A DNA stretch of 64,000 bases from Ardenticatenaceae bacterium (GCA_020634245.1 JACKCC010000011.1:310001-374000); one strand, 5' to 3'; shown: positions 7,960 through 17,623, counted from the first letter of the stretch. The notes: generated by a model not told the origin, from the sequence alone. Numbers and translations are program-made.

Positions 7960-8319
7960 TCATATTGATTGCAAAATAAACCAAAAGACAATGATTGCTA
8001 ACATAACCAGAATGAACAGGAGTAAATTATACCTGTTTCTGGGGTTATCCCACCAGTTGGGTTGGTTTGTCGGTTGGATGGGGAGTGGGGAAACGGCCGT
8101 ATCAATAGGTTCAATCAAATCATCATACTGCGGCGCGACATATGGGAATGGTTCCGTGCGCCCGGCCCGAAACTGTTCGCGCCGAATGGAGCGGCAAAAC
8201 TGGCAATGTTTGGGCCGGTGCAAATTGTGTTGGCGAAAGTATTCCTGCTCGCCATAACTCCAGGTAAACGGTTCGCCGCAGCGGGCACAAATAATTGTTT
8301 CATCACGAAAATGGCTCAT
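7960..8319 (-). CDS. Zinc-ribbon protein with C-terminal membrane anchor
   Basis: About 119 residues from ATG 8319, preceded by an excellent GGGAGGTGATGAG; a longer in-frame start at 8397 lacks this. Residues 9-42 form a Cys4 zinc ribbon (CARCGEPF ... GEQEYF ... CQFCRSIRR), the pattern of small zinc-ribbon domains of unknown function. A proline-rich linker follows, then one hydrophobic C-terminal helix (YNLLLFILVMLAIIVFWFIL), so the ribbon should face the cytoplasm from the membrane. Upstream of the restriction-modification gene with 55 bp between them; a link to it is speculative. Confidence 0.75.
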   Translation of the reverse strand: MSHFRDETIICARCGEPFTWSYGEQEYFRQHNLHRPKHCQFCRSIRREQFRAGRTEPFPYVAPQYDDLIEPIDTAVSPLPIQPTNQPNWWDNPRNRYNLLLFILVMLAIIVFWFILQSI

Positions 8320-8426
8320 CTCATCACCTCCCACAAGAACCACCACCCCAATCATATAACAAATCAAGGTTAGATTACAACCAATGGTTTTGGCCATACA
8401 GAGGTTTTCAAAAGCCCGTCACCAAA

Positions 8427-8502
8427 CTTCCCGGAAGCTGAATTCGGCGATTTGGGGCCGGGCTGCGCTGGTTGAATGAACGACTCACCAGCTTCCGGGA
8501 AG
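8427..8502. repeat. REP-like inverted repeat with long loop
   Basis: CTTCCCGGAAGCTG (8427-8440) and its exact complement (8489-8502), separated by 48 bp. The core TTCCCGGAA matches the tight REP palindromes to the left, so this may be a related but expanded form. Confidence 0.65.
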
Positions 8503-8558
8503 AGGAGTAAATTGACATATTGCCGCCCAAGTGTCCGATAAATGGTTGGCTCCCTCAG

Positions 8559-8597
8559 TGACAACGGCCGTTCCCATATGAGGAACGGCCGTTGTCA
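8559..8597. repeat. Hairpin built from two ACGGCCGT palindromes
   Basis: Perfect 16-bp arms TGACAACGGCCGTTCC (8559-8574) and complement (8582-8597) around a 7-nt loop, followed by TTTTCT on the plus strand. It lies between divergent genes, so a terminator role is unlikely. Each arm contains a full copy of the iterated palindrome. Confidence 0.8.
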
Positions 8598-8913
8598 TTT
8601 TCTATGCCGCCCAAAGCACCACCCTGTCAGGAAGACACGGCCGTTCCCGTACCCAAAACGCCTCGTACAACGGCACAGGACGAAACTCCCGAAAACCAAA
8701 TTACAACATTTTCCCGGAAACGGCCGTTCAGCATGTTTGCCAACTAAAAGTTTCCGGGATGCTGCGCGAACATGAGACTGAAAAAACCTTGCCCCGAAAG
8801 ATTGGGCTCTTGCGATGATAATCAGCCTTATGCTACTATTCAGACAATCCGCAGAAGGCTGCTGAATAAAAGCGATGCCCTTGCTCTGCGGTTGATTTAG
8901 GGGAGAACAGCTT

Positions 8914-9609
8914 ATGCCCAACATACCCATCAGCGATCCATTTGATTATGTCGGAGCCGCCTTGATTCTGGTCGGCCTGTTCCTGGTTTTGACCGGCCTG
9001 GGGTTGATCAAATTTGAAAAGATTCAGGTTACTTCTGGCCCAATGACATGGATAATCGGCGGAGCCTTGGCATTGCTTGGAGCCGGACTCTTAATCTACA
9101 CGCCTAAAGCCGACTCTGCGGCGGAAACGGCCGTGCCCGCCACCCCGCCTGTCATTGCCATCCAAACCACGCACGGCCATTATTTCACCGCCTTTGACAG
9201 CGCATCCCAGGAGGCGTGGGCAATTAGAGCAGAGACGGCCACCATCGGTGACTGGGAAAAGTTCAAACTGCTTTGTCTGGACGATGAACGGGCGGCATTT
9301 ATGACGGTTCACGGCCGTTACCTGACCGCCCTGGATGAAGATTGGAACTGGATACTCAAGGCAGAAACAACTGATTTACAGGAATTCGAAACTTTCACTC
9401 TCTTTAATGCCGACAGCGGCGCACAGTTGGATTGTACGGCCGTCGTCGCCTCCCTTTACGCCAACCAGCAGGCCCGGATAGCCTTAAAAACCTGGCACGG
9501 CCGTTACGTGACGGCAATGGACAATACCGATAACTGGAATTGGGTCATCAGGGCCGAAACACACGAACTGTTGGCGAACGAAAAGTTTACGGCCGTTTTA
9601 CTGCCCTGA
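8914..9609 (+). CDS. Membrane-anchored fascin-like beta-trefoil protein
   Basis: 231 residues. Two hydrophobic helices at the N terminus (about 12-32 and 44-63) anchor the protein. The rest is made of repeated strands with the fascin/actin-crosslinker trefoil signature: HGHYFTAFD...WAIRAET, HGRYLTALD...WILKAET and HGRYVTAMD...WVIRAET. Three repeats correspond to the three lobes of one beta-trefoil. Such domains in bacteria are usually extracytoplasmic and bind carbohydrate or act as scaffolds; the ligand is unknown. ATG 8914 follows GGGGAGAACAGCTT. The tetrapeptide HGRY is twice encoded by the iterated palindrome ACGGCCGT. Confidence 0.75.
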   Translation: MPNIPISDPFDYVGAALILVGLFLVLTGLGLIKFEKIQVTSGPMTWIIGGALALLGAGLLIYTPKADSAAETAVPATPPVIAIQTTHGHYFTAFDSASQEAWAIRAETATIGDWEKFKLLCLDDERAAFMTVHGRYLTALDEDWNWILKAETTDLQEFETFTLFNADSGAQLDCTAVVASLYANQQARIALKTWHGRYVTAMDNTDNWNWVIRAETHELLANEKFTAVLLP

Positions 9610-9655
9610 AAAATGTAAAATAACCATCTCCCCGCTCGGCTAATCTTTCAACTTC

Positions 9656-12532
9656 TCACTTAAACCCACGCCGCCCGCCGCCGCCGCTGCGCCGTGAACT
9701 GCTGCTGCGGCTGGAACTGCGCGAACTGCTCCGCGATCCGCCAAAACTGCTGGAACGACGGCCGCCATAACTGCCGCCGCCGCTGCCCGCCGCCGGAAGC
9801 GGCGGCCGGATGCTCTGCGTCTTGCCCATGATGTCGCGCATCACCTTATCCAGCGACGTGCCCGGTTCCCAGGAAAGCGACTGCCGCTGCCCGGCCCCGA
9901 TAATGGAGACATCCACCGGCCCGCCCTCGCCTACTGCCGTGTTCAGCACATTCGTCATCCGGCTGCTGGCCCCTTCCAGCGATCCGGTAAGCTGGTCGGA
10001 CATCTTTTGCAGACTGACGCCGCCGCTGTCAGCGGATACCGGCGCTGCGGGTGATGATTTTGGCGGGCGGGGCAGCCAGGAACCCCGCTGCCAACGGCCG
10101 TATCGCCCCCAGGTTCTGCGCTGCGGTTGGTTGTGCCAGGATGTGCCGTCGGGGAAACGGCCGTTACCCACCCAGCGCGGCGCTAATCCGCCCATCGCCT
10201 TCACCTGATCCAACAGCTCCCGTTCCACGCCCAGGGCCACCGCATAGGCAAAATAACGATCCAGAATAGCCTGCGCTTCCTCCAGCGCGCCGTACCGTTG
10301 AATTTCCTTCAAATATGCCTGGAAACCGCGCCATTTAGCCGCCTCCTTACGTCCCAAATCCGTCAGTGATTTGCGCGGCCCTTCCAGTTTGCGGATAAAG
10401 AAAACGAGCGCCGCCATTCCGGCCCCCATCACAGCAAATAAAATCAACGGGTTACGTTCCCGGCCCAGGCCGCCGCTGACAAAAGAGAAGATAAACAAAG
10501 CCATGACCCCAAACCAGACAAACGGCAAAATTCCTTTCAAAAGACTACGCCATTCCCGGCCGCCGCGATCATAAAAATGACCGACCATCTCCCCGCCCAT
10601 CGCCGCGTACAGGCCGGGCAGTGCTTTTTGCAAACTGGGCTGAACAGTGTCCAGCGATACCGATTCCCCGGCCGGCATCACCGGCAGCAAGGCGTTGAAC
10701 AAGTGAGCGGCATGAGCCGGTATTTTGTTGATTTCGCCGTTGGCGAGGGTAACGGCCGTACCCGGCGAAACCAGACTGGCGGCCATCCGTTCCAACGTCA
10801 GCGCCTCGCCATCCAGATTGACGCGAATCAGCCCCAGGCTGGCCAGATGGAACAGCGACGCCAGGACGCCGCTGGGGGTCGGCTTACCTTCGACCAGGTA
10901 GGCTACCAGGCCGGGCGGCAAATCGGAAGGCGGCGTGGTGCGATAGCTGCCCATCGCCTCGCGCAGCCGGCGGCTGCCCCACAAATACCAGGCGACGATG
11001 GCACTGAGTACGGCCGTTACCCCCGCCCCAATCTTCACCACAAACCAGGTCAAATCGATGCGGGCCTGCCGGGCATGGTAGGCTTCGGCATCGGTAAAAG
11101 CCGCTTCCAGTTGGGTCTGCCAGACCGGTTTGGCGGCGGTCGTAGCTCCCGGCGGCAGGACGATGCTGAAGGCCCAGTTAGCGCCGGCACCCAGCGCTGT
11201 TGGCGGCGTCAACAAAATCGCGCCATCGGCTGCCCGCTCAACCTGTGCGCCATCAATCTGCACGTCTTCCAATCCTATCCCGGCGGGCAGCGCCAGATGA
11301 ACCTGGGCCGATTTTACCGGCGCATCATACATGGGAACGCCTGCACTGAGAGAAGCCGAAGTGGCCGTCCAGGTCAATTCCTGCGTGCCATCCTCATTGT
11401 GGCGGATGGCTCCATCCACGGTATAAACCAGGGTAAACGTCGTTGATTCGCCGCGCACAAGCGCCGGAACGCGCCATTCGGCCGTCGTTGCCCCGGCATA
11501 GTCAGCGTTGATAGAAACTTCATCAAGATATTCCGAGTATCGCGCCCAATAGGTAGTGCGGCGGTCTTCTTTGAAACTGTAACAGTTGGTGCAGTCATCC
11601 AAGCTGCCGGTTGTCAGATAAAAATCGACATCGCCTTCACGGATGGCTTCGATTTGGATGCCATCACTGTACAGCCAGCTTAGTTCGCGGGAACCGGTGT
11701 ACAGTGCTCCCTCGCTCACGCTGATTTGCTGCTGTTCGGTGATGGTTAAACGGCCGTCTTCTTGCAGTGCCATGTCAATATCAATCTGGGCAATCGTGTA
11801 AACCAGGCCGGCCTCATCTTCGGCGATTTGCCAGGGCTGGGGAACGGCCGTGACCAATCCCGGCGGGAAATTCACCAGCACCTGGAACGCTGTCCCATCG
11901 GCCACCGGCTCCTGCGCTTCAAACACAATCCGCTGTCCCCCGGCCGATTCCGTCACATGAACTGTATTCGCCGGGCCAAACGCCTGAGCATCCAATTCGT
12001 CGGCGGGCAGCGTAAAGGGCAAATTGACCGTCACCCGGCTGGCGGTCACATCCAGGCCGCTGCGGTCTTCGGCCACCGCCCGCCATTCCAACGTATTGAC
12101 ATCTTCGTACACCCACAGCCCGCCTACCACGTCGTACTGCACCACAAAAACGATTTCATCACCGGCCTGGGTTTCCGGAAACTCCCAATCGACGTACAAG
12201 AAATTCCCTTCTTTATCGACCGAGTAAGCCAACGGGCCGCTGCCGGCGCGATAGGGGGTCAGGGCGGTCAACGACGGGCCGCCGGCAACGGTGACGTTTT
12301 CGATGTCGCTGACCAATGCCAGCGGGATTTCGGCGAAGCCGCTGCTAAAACTGCCGCCGAACCGGATGTGCTGGATTTCGCTGACGGTGAAACGGCCGTC
12401 TTCGTGAAGCGTAATATCCACATCATAGCGCACATAAGCCAGATCAGGCGTCTGCGCCGCAGCAGGTACGGCCAGGACCAAAATAAGGAATACCAACAGG
12501 AATAGCCAATAGATGGATATGCGGTTTTTCAT
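9656..12532 (-). CDS. DUF2207-type multidomain membrane protein
   Basis: 958 residues with a signal peptide ending near PAAAQ. Two similar beta-rich extracytoplasmic halves follow, each beginning with a pattern like YDVDITLHEDGRFTVSEIQHI and IDIDMALQEDGRLTITEQQQI, so the module is duplicated. A membrane helix (WFVVKIGAGVTAVLSAIVAW) comes next, then a cytoplasmic part with two more helices (LPFVWFGVMALFIFSFVSGG and LILFAVMGAGMAALVFF). The C terminus is low-complexity Gly/Ser/Arg (SSSRSSSRSSS, GGGGRRGFK). This is the DUF2207 architecture, whose function is unknown. The arrangement suggests an envelope protein with a sticky or disordered tail. The gene is followed by the convergent trefoil gene. 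Confidence 0.8.
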   Translation of the reverse strand: MKNRISIYWLFLLVFLILVLAVPAAAQTPDLAYVRYDVDITLHEDGRFTVSEIQHIRFGGSFSSGFAEIPLALVSDIENVTVAGGPSLTALTPYRAGSGPLAYSVDKEGNFLYVDWEFPETQAGDEIVFVVQYDVVGGLWVYEDVNTLEWRAVAEDRSGLDVTASRVTVNLPFTLPADELDAQAFGPANTVHVTESAGGQRIVFEAQEPVADGTAFQVLVNFPPGLVTAVPQPWQIAEDEAGLVYTIAQIDIDMALQEDGRLTITEQQQISVSEGALYTGSRELSWLYSDGIQIEAIREGDVDFYLTTGSLDDCTNCYSFKEDRRTTYWARYSEYLDEVSINADYAGATTAEWRVPALVRGESTTFTLVYTVDGAIRHNEDGTQELTWTATSASLSAGVPMYDAPVKSAQVHLALPAGIGLEDVQIDGAQVERAADGAILLTPPTALGAGANWAFSIVLPPGATTAAKPVWQTQLEAAFTDAEAYHARQARIDLTWFVVKIGAGVTAVLSAIVAWYLWGSRRLREAMGSYRTTPPSDLPPGLVAYLVEGKPTPSGVLASLFHLASLGLIRVNLDGEALTLERMAASLVSPGTAVTLANGEINKIPAHAAHLFNALLPVMPAGESVSLDTVQPSLQKALPGLYAAMGGEMVGHFYDRGGREWRSLLKGILPFVWFGVMALFIFSFVSGGLGRERNPLILFAVMGAGMAALVFFIRKLEGPRKSLTDLGRKEAAKWRGFQAYLKEIQRYGALEEAQAILDRYFAYAVALGVERELLDQVKAMGGLAPRWVGNGRFPDGTSWHNQPQRRTWGRYGRWQRGSWLPRPPKSSPAAPVSADSGGVSLQKMSDQLTGSLEGASSRMTNVLNTAVGEGGPVDVSIIGAGQRQSLSWEPGTSLDKVMRDIMGKTQSIRPPLPAAGSGGGSYGGRRSSSFGGSRSSSRSSSRSSSSRRSGGGGRRGFK

Positions 12533-12627
12533 GGGCTTGTTTGGTTCTCGCTAACTATTCAGGAAACAGGTTCACAACACAGCGAGGATAGGATAGCATG
12601 AAATGGGGGGCGCTGGCAATCAAAAAC

Positions 12628-12653
12628 GGCCGTTACCCATGCGGGTAACGGCC
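12628..12653 (-). terminator. Rho-independent terminator after the serine protease gene
   Basis: Perfect 11-bp stem GGCCGTTACCC with a 4-nt loop. Read on the minus strand it ends in GGCCGTTTTTG, giving a short U run. The arm includes one copy of the iterated palindrome. Confidence 0.7.
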
Positions 12654-12709
12654 AGCAAAAGGAAGGACAGACAGTCTACCTCTGTCTGACCGGAGGAACA
12701 ACTTAAGAG

Positions 12710-13507
12710 TTACGGCAAAGAGTCAATGGCCGCATAAATAAAATCGAGCGAGGCCGGTAAATCAACCCGATAATTGAAGCTGGTTGCCACACATTGGGCA
12801 TCACCCCAGGATGTTACGCCAAGCAACACTTCTGAGCCGTCTTCATTCACCCAGAAAGCCGGGCCGCCAGAGTCGCCGAAACAGGTGCCGCCGTTGCCCT
12901 GATTGATATTTTGGGCCATGTGCAGCCAGACCGGCTCCAGTGATTTGTATTCCGAGTAGCCCACGCGGCGGTAATCATCATAGCTGATTTCCGGCGGCGG
13001 CCATTGCAAAGTTCCGCCATAGCCAACCAGCGTAAACAACACGCCGCTCGATTTGGTACGCAGCAAACCATCCGCTTTCAATTGATCCAGGAAATTGGGG
13101 TCTGGCAGTTGCGCCGGAACAATATCAGTCACCGGTTCTGCCAGAATGAGCAGGGCAATATCATGCGGGTCAGGTCCACCCCAGGCATATTCAGGATGAG
13201 TGATGACTTCAGCAACAGGCCGCAAGGTCGCCTCATTCAGGGCATAGGGATCAAAATTAACCCATACAGTCTCAATGCCGTAATCGGCCAGATCATAGGT
13301 ACAGTGGGAGGCGGTGACAAAGACCTGAGGATGTACCAATGTGCCGCTGCAAAGCTGCCAGGGGCCATAATCGGGCCAATCGACAACCATTGCACCTACA
13401 TAATGATGTGTTGTATCCAATTCGCCCCAGGTAATTGCGCTGGCCGGAACAATGGTGACGACTGACAACAAAACCAATAAGAAAACAATCCATGTGATCC
13501 GTTTCAT
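12710..13507 (-). CDS. Secreted trypsin-like serine protease (S1 family)
   Basis: About 265 residues from ATG 13507, 8 bases after AGGAG; a GTG at 13516 is too close to that site. A signal peptide (MKRITWIVFLLVLLSVV...ASA) is followed by the chymotrypsin fold with all three catalytic residues visible: His in VTASHC, Asp in HDIALL and Ser in GTCFGDSGGP. The Cys before the His pairs with the one in CSGTLV. It probably acts outside the cell on an unknown substrate. It is monocistronic, ending at its own hairpin terminator (12628-12653). Confidence 0.9.
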   Translation of the reverse strand: MKRITWIVFLLVLLSVVTIVPASAITWGELDTTHHYVGAMVVDWPDYGPWQLCSGTLVHPQVFVTASHCTYDLADYGIETVWVNFDPYALNEATLRPVAEVITHPEYAWGGPDPHDIALLILAEPVTDIVPAQLPDPNFLDQLKADGLLRTKSSGVLFTLVGYGGTLQWPPPEISYDDYRRVGYSEYKSLEPVWLHMAQNINQGNGGTCFGDSGGPAFWVNEDGSEVLLGVTSWGDAQCVATSFNYRVDLPASLDFIYAAIDSLP

Positions 13508-13808
13508 TTTCCACACTCCTTTGTATGATAAATACCCAACAAAGAAGAAACGGCCGTACCAACAAGCAAAAGCAGCACATCAAACGCGTGCTAACATTGG
13601 CTTGTTGCTGCCAGAAACCGGGCTGTGGTTAAAGCGAATTGGGTGGCTCCCGCTGCCGTTTCCACAGGCTGTCTATAGGATAACACGAAAACGGCCGTTT
13701 TGTAAAATATTTTTGATGCACTTTTGCCAATTTTCGCCGGATACGTCACAATCATTGCCTGGTTCCTGACAAAAGGGACATCCAACGAAGTCACAATCAG
13801 AGGTAGAA

Positions 13809-14711
13809 ATGCAAAAAAGAACAATTCGCATCATCGGCGCGCCCATGGACCTGGGTCAAAATCGGCGCGGCGTGGACATGGGTCCCAGCGCCGCCCGCTA
13901 CGCTGGCCTACAAGCTCGCCTGGAACGCCTGGGTCACACTGTATACGACGCCGGTAACATTCACGTGCCCAATCCGGAAGAAAATGAAGCAGAAGGAACG
14001 GGAAAACGGTTAACGGCCGTAGCCACTGCCTGCCAAACCCTCTACGAATTGGGAACCCAATGCGTCGAACAGGGAGACTTTGCCATCTACCTGGGTGGCG
14101 ACCACAGCATCAGCATCGGTTCCATCGCTGCCGCCGCCCAATCCGGAGCCGCCGAACCCATCGGCGTCATCTGGATCGACGCCCACGCCGATTTTAACAC
14201 CCCCCAATCCTCGCCCAGCGGCAATATTCACGGCATGCCCGTTGCCGCTCTCATCGGCGAAGGAACCGAACAATTGGTCAACGTCGGCTACCCCGGCCGC
14301 AAAGTCCAGCCAGCTCACATCGTGCAAATCGGCATCCGCGATCTGGACGACACCGAGCGCGAGCGGCTGGCCCACAGCGGCATTAGCGTCTTCACCATGC
14401 GCCACCTGGACGAATTGGGCATGGCAGCCATCGCCCGTCAGGCGCTGGACCGGCTGCGCCACCTCAAACACATCCACGTCAGCCTGGACATGGACAGCCT
14501 GGACCCGGACGAAGCGCCGGGCGTTGGCACGCCTGTTCCTGGCGGACTCAGTTATCGTGAAGCACACTTATTGATGGAAATTTTGGGGGATAACGGCCGT
14601 GTCCAATCCCTGGACATCGTAGAAATCAATCCAATTCTGGACGATAGAAACAAAACAGCCGAACTGGCTGTGGAATTAGCCGCATCGCTGCTCGGCCAGC
14701 GCATACTGTAA
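13809..14711 (+). CDS. rocF: Arginase
   Basis: A 300-residue ureohydrolase converting L-arginine to ornithine and urea with a binuclear Mn2+ centre. All metal-ligand motifs are present: GGDHS (96-100), DAHADFN (124-130) and SLDMDSLDP (225-233). The arginase-type substrate segments SGNIHGMP and EINPILD are also there, and favour arginase over agmatinase or formimidoglutamase. Start ATG 13809 follows GAGG. The 3' end overlaps the convergent response regulator by 36 bp. No other arginine-degradation genes are adjacent. Confidence 0.93.
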   Translation: MQKRTIRIIGAPMDLGQNRRGVDMGPSAARYAGLQARLERLGHTVYDAGNIHVPNPEENEAEGTGKRLTAVATACQTLYELGTQCVEQGDFAIYLGGDHSISIGSIAAAAQSGAAEPIGVIWIDAHADFNTPQSSPSGNIHGMPVAALIGEGTEQLVNVGYPGRKVQPAHIVQIGIRDLDDTERERLAHSGISVFTMRHLDELGMAAIARQALDRLRHLKHIHVSLDMDSLDPDEAPGVGTPVPGGLSYREAHLLMEILGDNGRVQSLDIVEINPILDDRNKTAELAVELAASLLGQRIL

Positions 14712-15068
14712 CAACTCATGCAGCGTCGCAATCAACACATCCAATCCTGACGGCTTAATAAGGTAGCGGTCGGCCCCGGCCCGCAAACCATCCTCGACTG
14801 CATGCGGATGGGCCTTGCCGCTTAACATCACAATAGGCAGCCCGTTCGTTTCCGGCTCCTGACGCAGCAACCGGCACAATGTAATCCCATCCATATTGGG
14901 CATCATCACATCCAGTACAACAATGTGGGGCGGCTGTTCGCGGATTTTTTGCAAAGCTACCAGACCATCTTCCGCTTCATCGGTGGCAAACCCATTGATT
15001 TGCAGCAGCACACACAACATCTCTCGAATTTCTTGATCATCATCCACTACCAAAACCAGGCGGCTCAT
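14676..15068 (-). CDS. Stand-alone response-regulator receiver protein (CheY-like)
   Basis: 130 residues consisting of one receiver domain only. The acidic pocket D9/D10, phosphoacceptor D53 (VVLDVMMPNMDG), S83 and K105 (YLIKP) are all present, so the protein should be phosphorylatable. There is no DNA-binding or enzymatic output domain and no histidine kinase nearby, so the partner is encoded elsewhere. ATG 15068 follows AGAGG. It converges on arginase with a 36-bp coding overlap. Confidence 0.92.
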   Translation of the reverse strand: MSRLVLVVDDDQEIREMLCVLLQINGFATDEAEDGLVALQKIREQPPHIVVLDVMMPNMDGITLCRLLRQEPETNGLPIVMLSGKAHPHAVEDGLRAGADRYLIKPSGLDVLIATLHELLQYALAEQRCG

Positions 15069-15529
15069 CGTTTATCCTCTTCTGCCAATGACAAACAATC
15101 GTTGAGAAACTCGACAGGTCTTGACTACTTAAAAGAGAGCAAAGAAAAACCTGTCAGGTTTGATATTTACTTTTCGAGTGGTAACCACCTACCAGTTGGG
15201 TACTGCTCTGGGCGGGGACTCTTCCATACTAAACAGCCGGTCTTACAAATTTTATTAAGCTGACTTGACAAAGACAGCACAATTCAGGTGTTGGCTGGAA
15301 TGCAAAACGCCGCTGGCGCGGCGTCTTGCAGGAGAAGAAAGAGGAGGAAAAAATGTCTAAGCTTGACTTTAGGTTTTGTTGATATTCAATATAAGCAGGA
15401 ATTCTTACAGCGTTACTTACAACCCATTTTCACATGCGAAACCATCCATTTTCCGCTATGATCGCCGTAAGAACATAAAGATGACTGTCACTTTTTCCAA
15501 TAACAGTCACCTGAAAAACAGGACCCACA
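15069..15529. other. 461-bp divergent intergenic region
   Basis: No gene seen. It contains a short perfect palindrome AACCTGTCAGGTT near 15149-15161, with a related CGACAGGTC just to its left, and a GC-rich hairpin ACGCCGC-TGGC-GCGGCGT near 15307-15324. A TTGACA-like element lies near 15263. It must hold the promoters of both flanking genes. Confidence 0.5.
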
Positions 15530-17623
15530 ATGAACCATGATGAAACTCTCACCCCATTTTTTACTCCTCAAGGCGTCGTCATCATCGGCGCATCCCAAAA
15601 TCCAACCAAATTAGGCTTTGGCATTGCTCGCAACCTGGTGCAAAGCGGCTATCCCGGTGCTGTCCACTTCGTCAGCGTGAAAGGCGGCACGCTTTTGGAA
15701 CGGCCGATCCACAACACCATCGCCGCCGTCCCCGATCCGGTGGATTTGGCCGTCATCCTCATTCCGGCCCCATTCGTACCGCAGTCCCTGGCCGAATGTG
15801 GCGAGCGCGGCATCCGGGCGGCCATCATCGCTTCCGGCGGCTTCCGCGAAGTGGGAGCGGAAGGCGCAGAATTAGAAGCTGAATGTCTCCGCATCGCCCG
15901 AAAACACAACATTCGGCTCATCGGCCCCAACTGCATTGGCATCCTGGATAACCATTTGCCGCTAGACACAACCTTCCTGCCGCCGCCACGCCTACCCGCA
16001 GGTGACATCGCCTTCCTTGCCCATTCCGGAGCGATTTGTGCGGCTGTAGGCGATTGGGCACGCGGGCAGGGCTTTGGCTTCTCGCGGCTGGTCAGCCTGG
16101 GCAATCAAGCCGACGTGCAGGAGACAGATTTGCTGCCGCTGGTGGCCGCCGATCCGCACACAAAGGTGATTACGCTGTACATGGAAGGGGTGGGTAACGG
16201 CCGTGCCTTCGTCCACGCCGCCCAACAAACTGCCAGAGAAAAACCAATTCTGGCTCTCAAAGTGGGCCGGTCGGCCAGTGGACAAAAAGCGGCCGCTTCG
16301 CACACCGGCGCACTGGCCGGGTCTGAATCAGCCTACGACGCCGCTTTTCGCCGCGCCGGGGTCATCCGCGCCACCAACACCGAGGAAATGTTTGACTGGG
16401 CCAAAGCGCTGGCCTGGTGCCCGCTTCCTCAGGGGCGGCGCGTCGCTGTATTGACCAATGCCGGCGGCCCTGGCGTCACCGCCGCCGATGCGCTGGAAGC
16501 CAACGGGCTGACACTGGCCGAATTCCAGCCGGAAACCCGCCAATCGCTAACCAAACTGCTGCCACCGGCAGCCAGCATCCAGAATCCGGTGGACATGCTG
16601 GCCAGCGCCACGCCGGAACAGTACGCCAACTGCTTGCAGGTCGTCCTGGATGATCCTGGCGTGGACAGCGCCATGCTCATCATCCCGCCGCCGCCGATGT
16701 TTGCCACCGGCGCCGTCGCGCGGGCGGTTATTCCGGTCATTTACACGGCATCCAAGCCGGTGGTGGTGGCTTTGATGGGCAGCACAATGATTCAAGAGGC
16801 GGTGGCTCATTTCCGGGCGGCGCAGGTACCGGAGTATCGTTTCCCGGAACGAGCGGCAGCGGCGTTGGCGGTATTGTCGCAGCGGGCAGAATGGTTGGCA
16901 CGGCCGTTACAGGAACCCATTCAGATCGACGATGTGGACAAGGAAACGGTGCAGGCCATCCTGGCGGCAAACAAGCTGTCTGCGCTCCCGCAGAGCGATT
17001 TGCACGCCATGTTGACAGCTTATGGCATCCCGGTGCCACCCATCAAACTGGCCCAGACCGCCGAGGAAGCGGCGCAAACAGCACAAGAAATGGGCTTTCC
17101 TGTCGCCATGAAGGTGGCCTCGCCGGACATCAGCCACAAATCGGATGTGGGCGGCGTGCGGCTCAATCTGGCCGATGCGGCGGCGGTGGCGGCAGCGTTT
17201 GGCGAGATGATGACCGGCGTTCAGGCGGCGTTCCCGGAGGCACGGATTGACGGTGTGGACATCCAGCCGATGATTGCCGACGGACAGGAAGTGATTATCG
17301 GGGTCGTGCGCGATCCGCAGTTTGGGCTGGTGCTGATGTTTGGCTCCGGCGGCGTGGAGGTGGAGGGATTGAAAGATATTGCTTTTGCGCTGGCGCCCAT
17401 CACGCAGCAGGAAGCAGAGACAATGCTGCAATCGACCTGGGCGGGGCGCAAATTAGGTGGTTATCGGCAAATTAAGGCGGGGGATGCAACGGCCGTTACC
17501 GACATCCTCATCCGTCTGGGCCAACTGGCCGCCGATTTTCCGCAGTTAGCCGAGATCGAGATTAATCCGGTGCGGGTGTTGGCGAAGGGAGCGTGGGCAA
17601 TCGACGTTCGGGCGAGGATTTAA
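15530..17623 (+). CDS. ADP-forming acetate/acyl-CoA synthetase, fused alpha and beta subunits
   Basis: 697 residues. The N-terminal half is the CoA-binding and ligase alpha part, beginning VVIIGASQNPTKLGFGIARN. The phosphohistidine is H258 in SHTGALAG. The C-terminal half from about residue 480 is an ATP-grasp beta domain (GFPVAMKVASPDISHKSDVGGV, then EINPVRVLAKG). The enzyme interconverts acyl-CoA, ADP and phosphate with free acid, CoA and ATP, giving substrate-level ATP from acetyl-CoA or other acyl-CoAs, or working in reverse for activation. There is no acetyltransferase domain at the end, unlike Pat-type fusions. ATG 15530 follows AGGA. The substrate is not readable from sequence. Confidence 0.9.
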   Translation: MNHDETLTPFFTPQGVVIIGASQNPTKLGFGIARNLVQSGYPGAVHFVSVKGGTLLERPIHNTIAAVPDPVDLAVILIPAPFVPQSLAECGERGIRAAIIASGGFREVGAEGAELEAECLRIARKHNIRLIGPNCIGILDNHLPLDTTFLPPPRLPAGDIAFLAHSGAICAAVGDWARGQGFGFSRLVSLGNQADVQETDLLPLVAADPHTKVITLYMEGVGNGRAFVHAAQQTAREKPILALKVGRSASGQKAAASHTGALAGSESAYDAAFRRAGVIRATNTEEMFDWAKALAWCPLPQGRRVAVLTNAGGPGVTAADALEANGLTLAEFQPETRQSLTKLLPPAASIQNPVDMLASATPEQYANCLQVVLDDPGVDSAMLIIPPPPMFATGAVARAVIPVIYTASKPVVVALMGSTMIQEAVAHFRAAQVPEYRFPERAAAALAVLSQRAEWLARPLQEPIQIDDVDKETVQAILAANKLSALPQSDLHAMLTAYGIPVPPIKLAQTAEEAAQTAQEMGFPVAMKVASPDISHKSDVGGVRLNLADAAAVAAAFGEMMTGVQAAFPEARIDGVDIQPMIADGQEVIIGVVRDPQFGLVLMFGSGGVEVEGLKDIAFALAPITQQEAETMLQSTWAGRKLGGYRQIKAGDATAVTDILIRLGQLAADFPQLAEIEINPVRVLAKGAWAIDVRARI

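Larger units (their letters stand above)
8320..8913. other. 594-bp divergent intergenic region with inverted repeats
   Basis: I see no convincing gene. It carries a REP-like pair with a long loop (8427-8440 and 8489-8502), a long hairpin made of two ACGGCCGT copies (8559-8597), further ACGGCCGT copies near 8639 and 8720, and another split REP-like pair (TTTCCCGGAAAC near 8710 and GTTTCCGGGA near 8750). Promoters for both flanking genes must lie here. A GGGGAG Shine-Dalgarno precedes the gene at 8914. Confidence 0.6.

Noticed and set aside
8559..8597. Rho-independent terminator
   Set aside because: The hairpin is strong, but lies between divergent gene starts, with no upstream transcript that needs termination; recorded as a repeat.
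10577..11446. 289-codon plus-strand open frame opposite the DUF2207 gene
   Set aside because: Composition-driven antisense shadow: low-complexity, Gln/Arg/Gly-rich translation, while the opposite strand encodes a coherent membrane protein.
11762..12505. 247-codon plus-strand open frame opposite the same gene
   Set aside because: Same reason; it lies entirely over the signal peptide and first domain of the DUF2207 protein.
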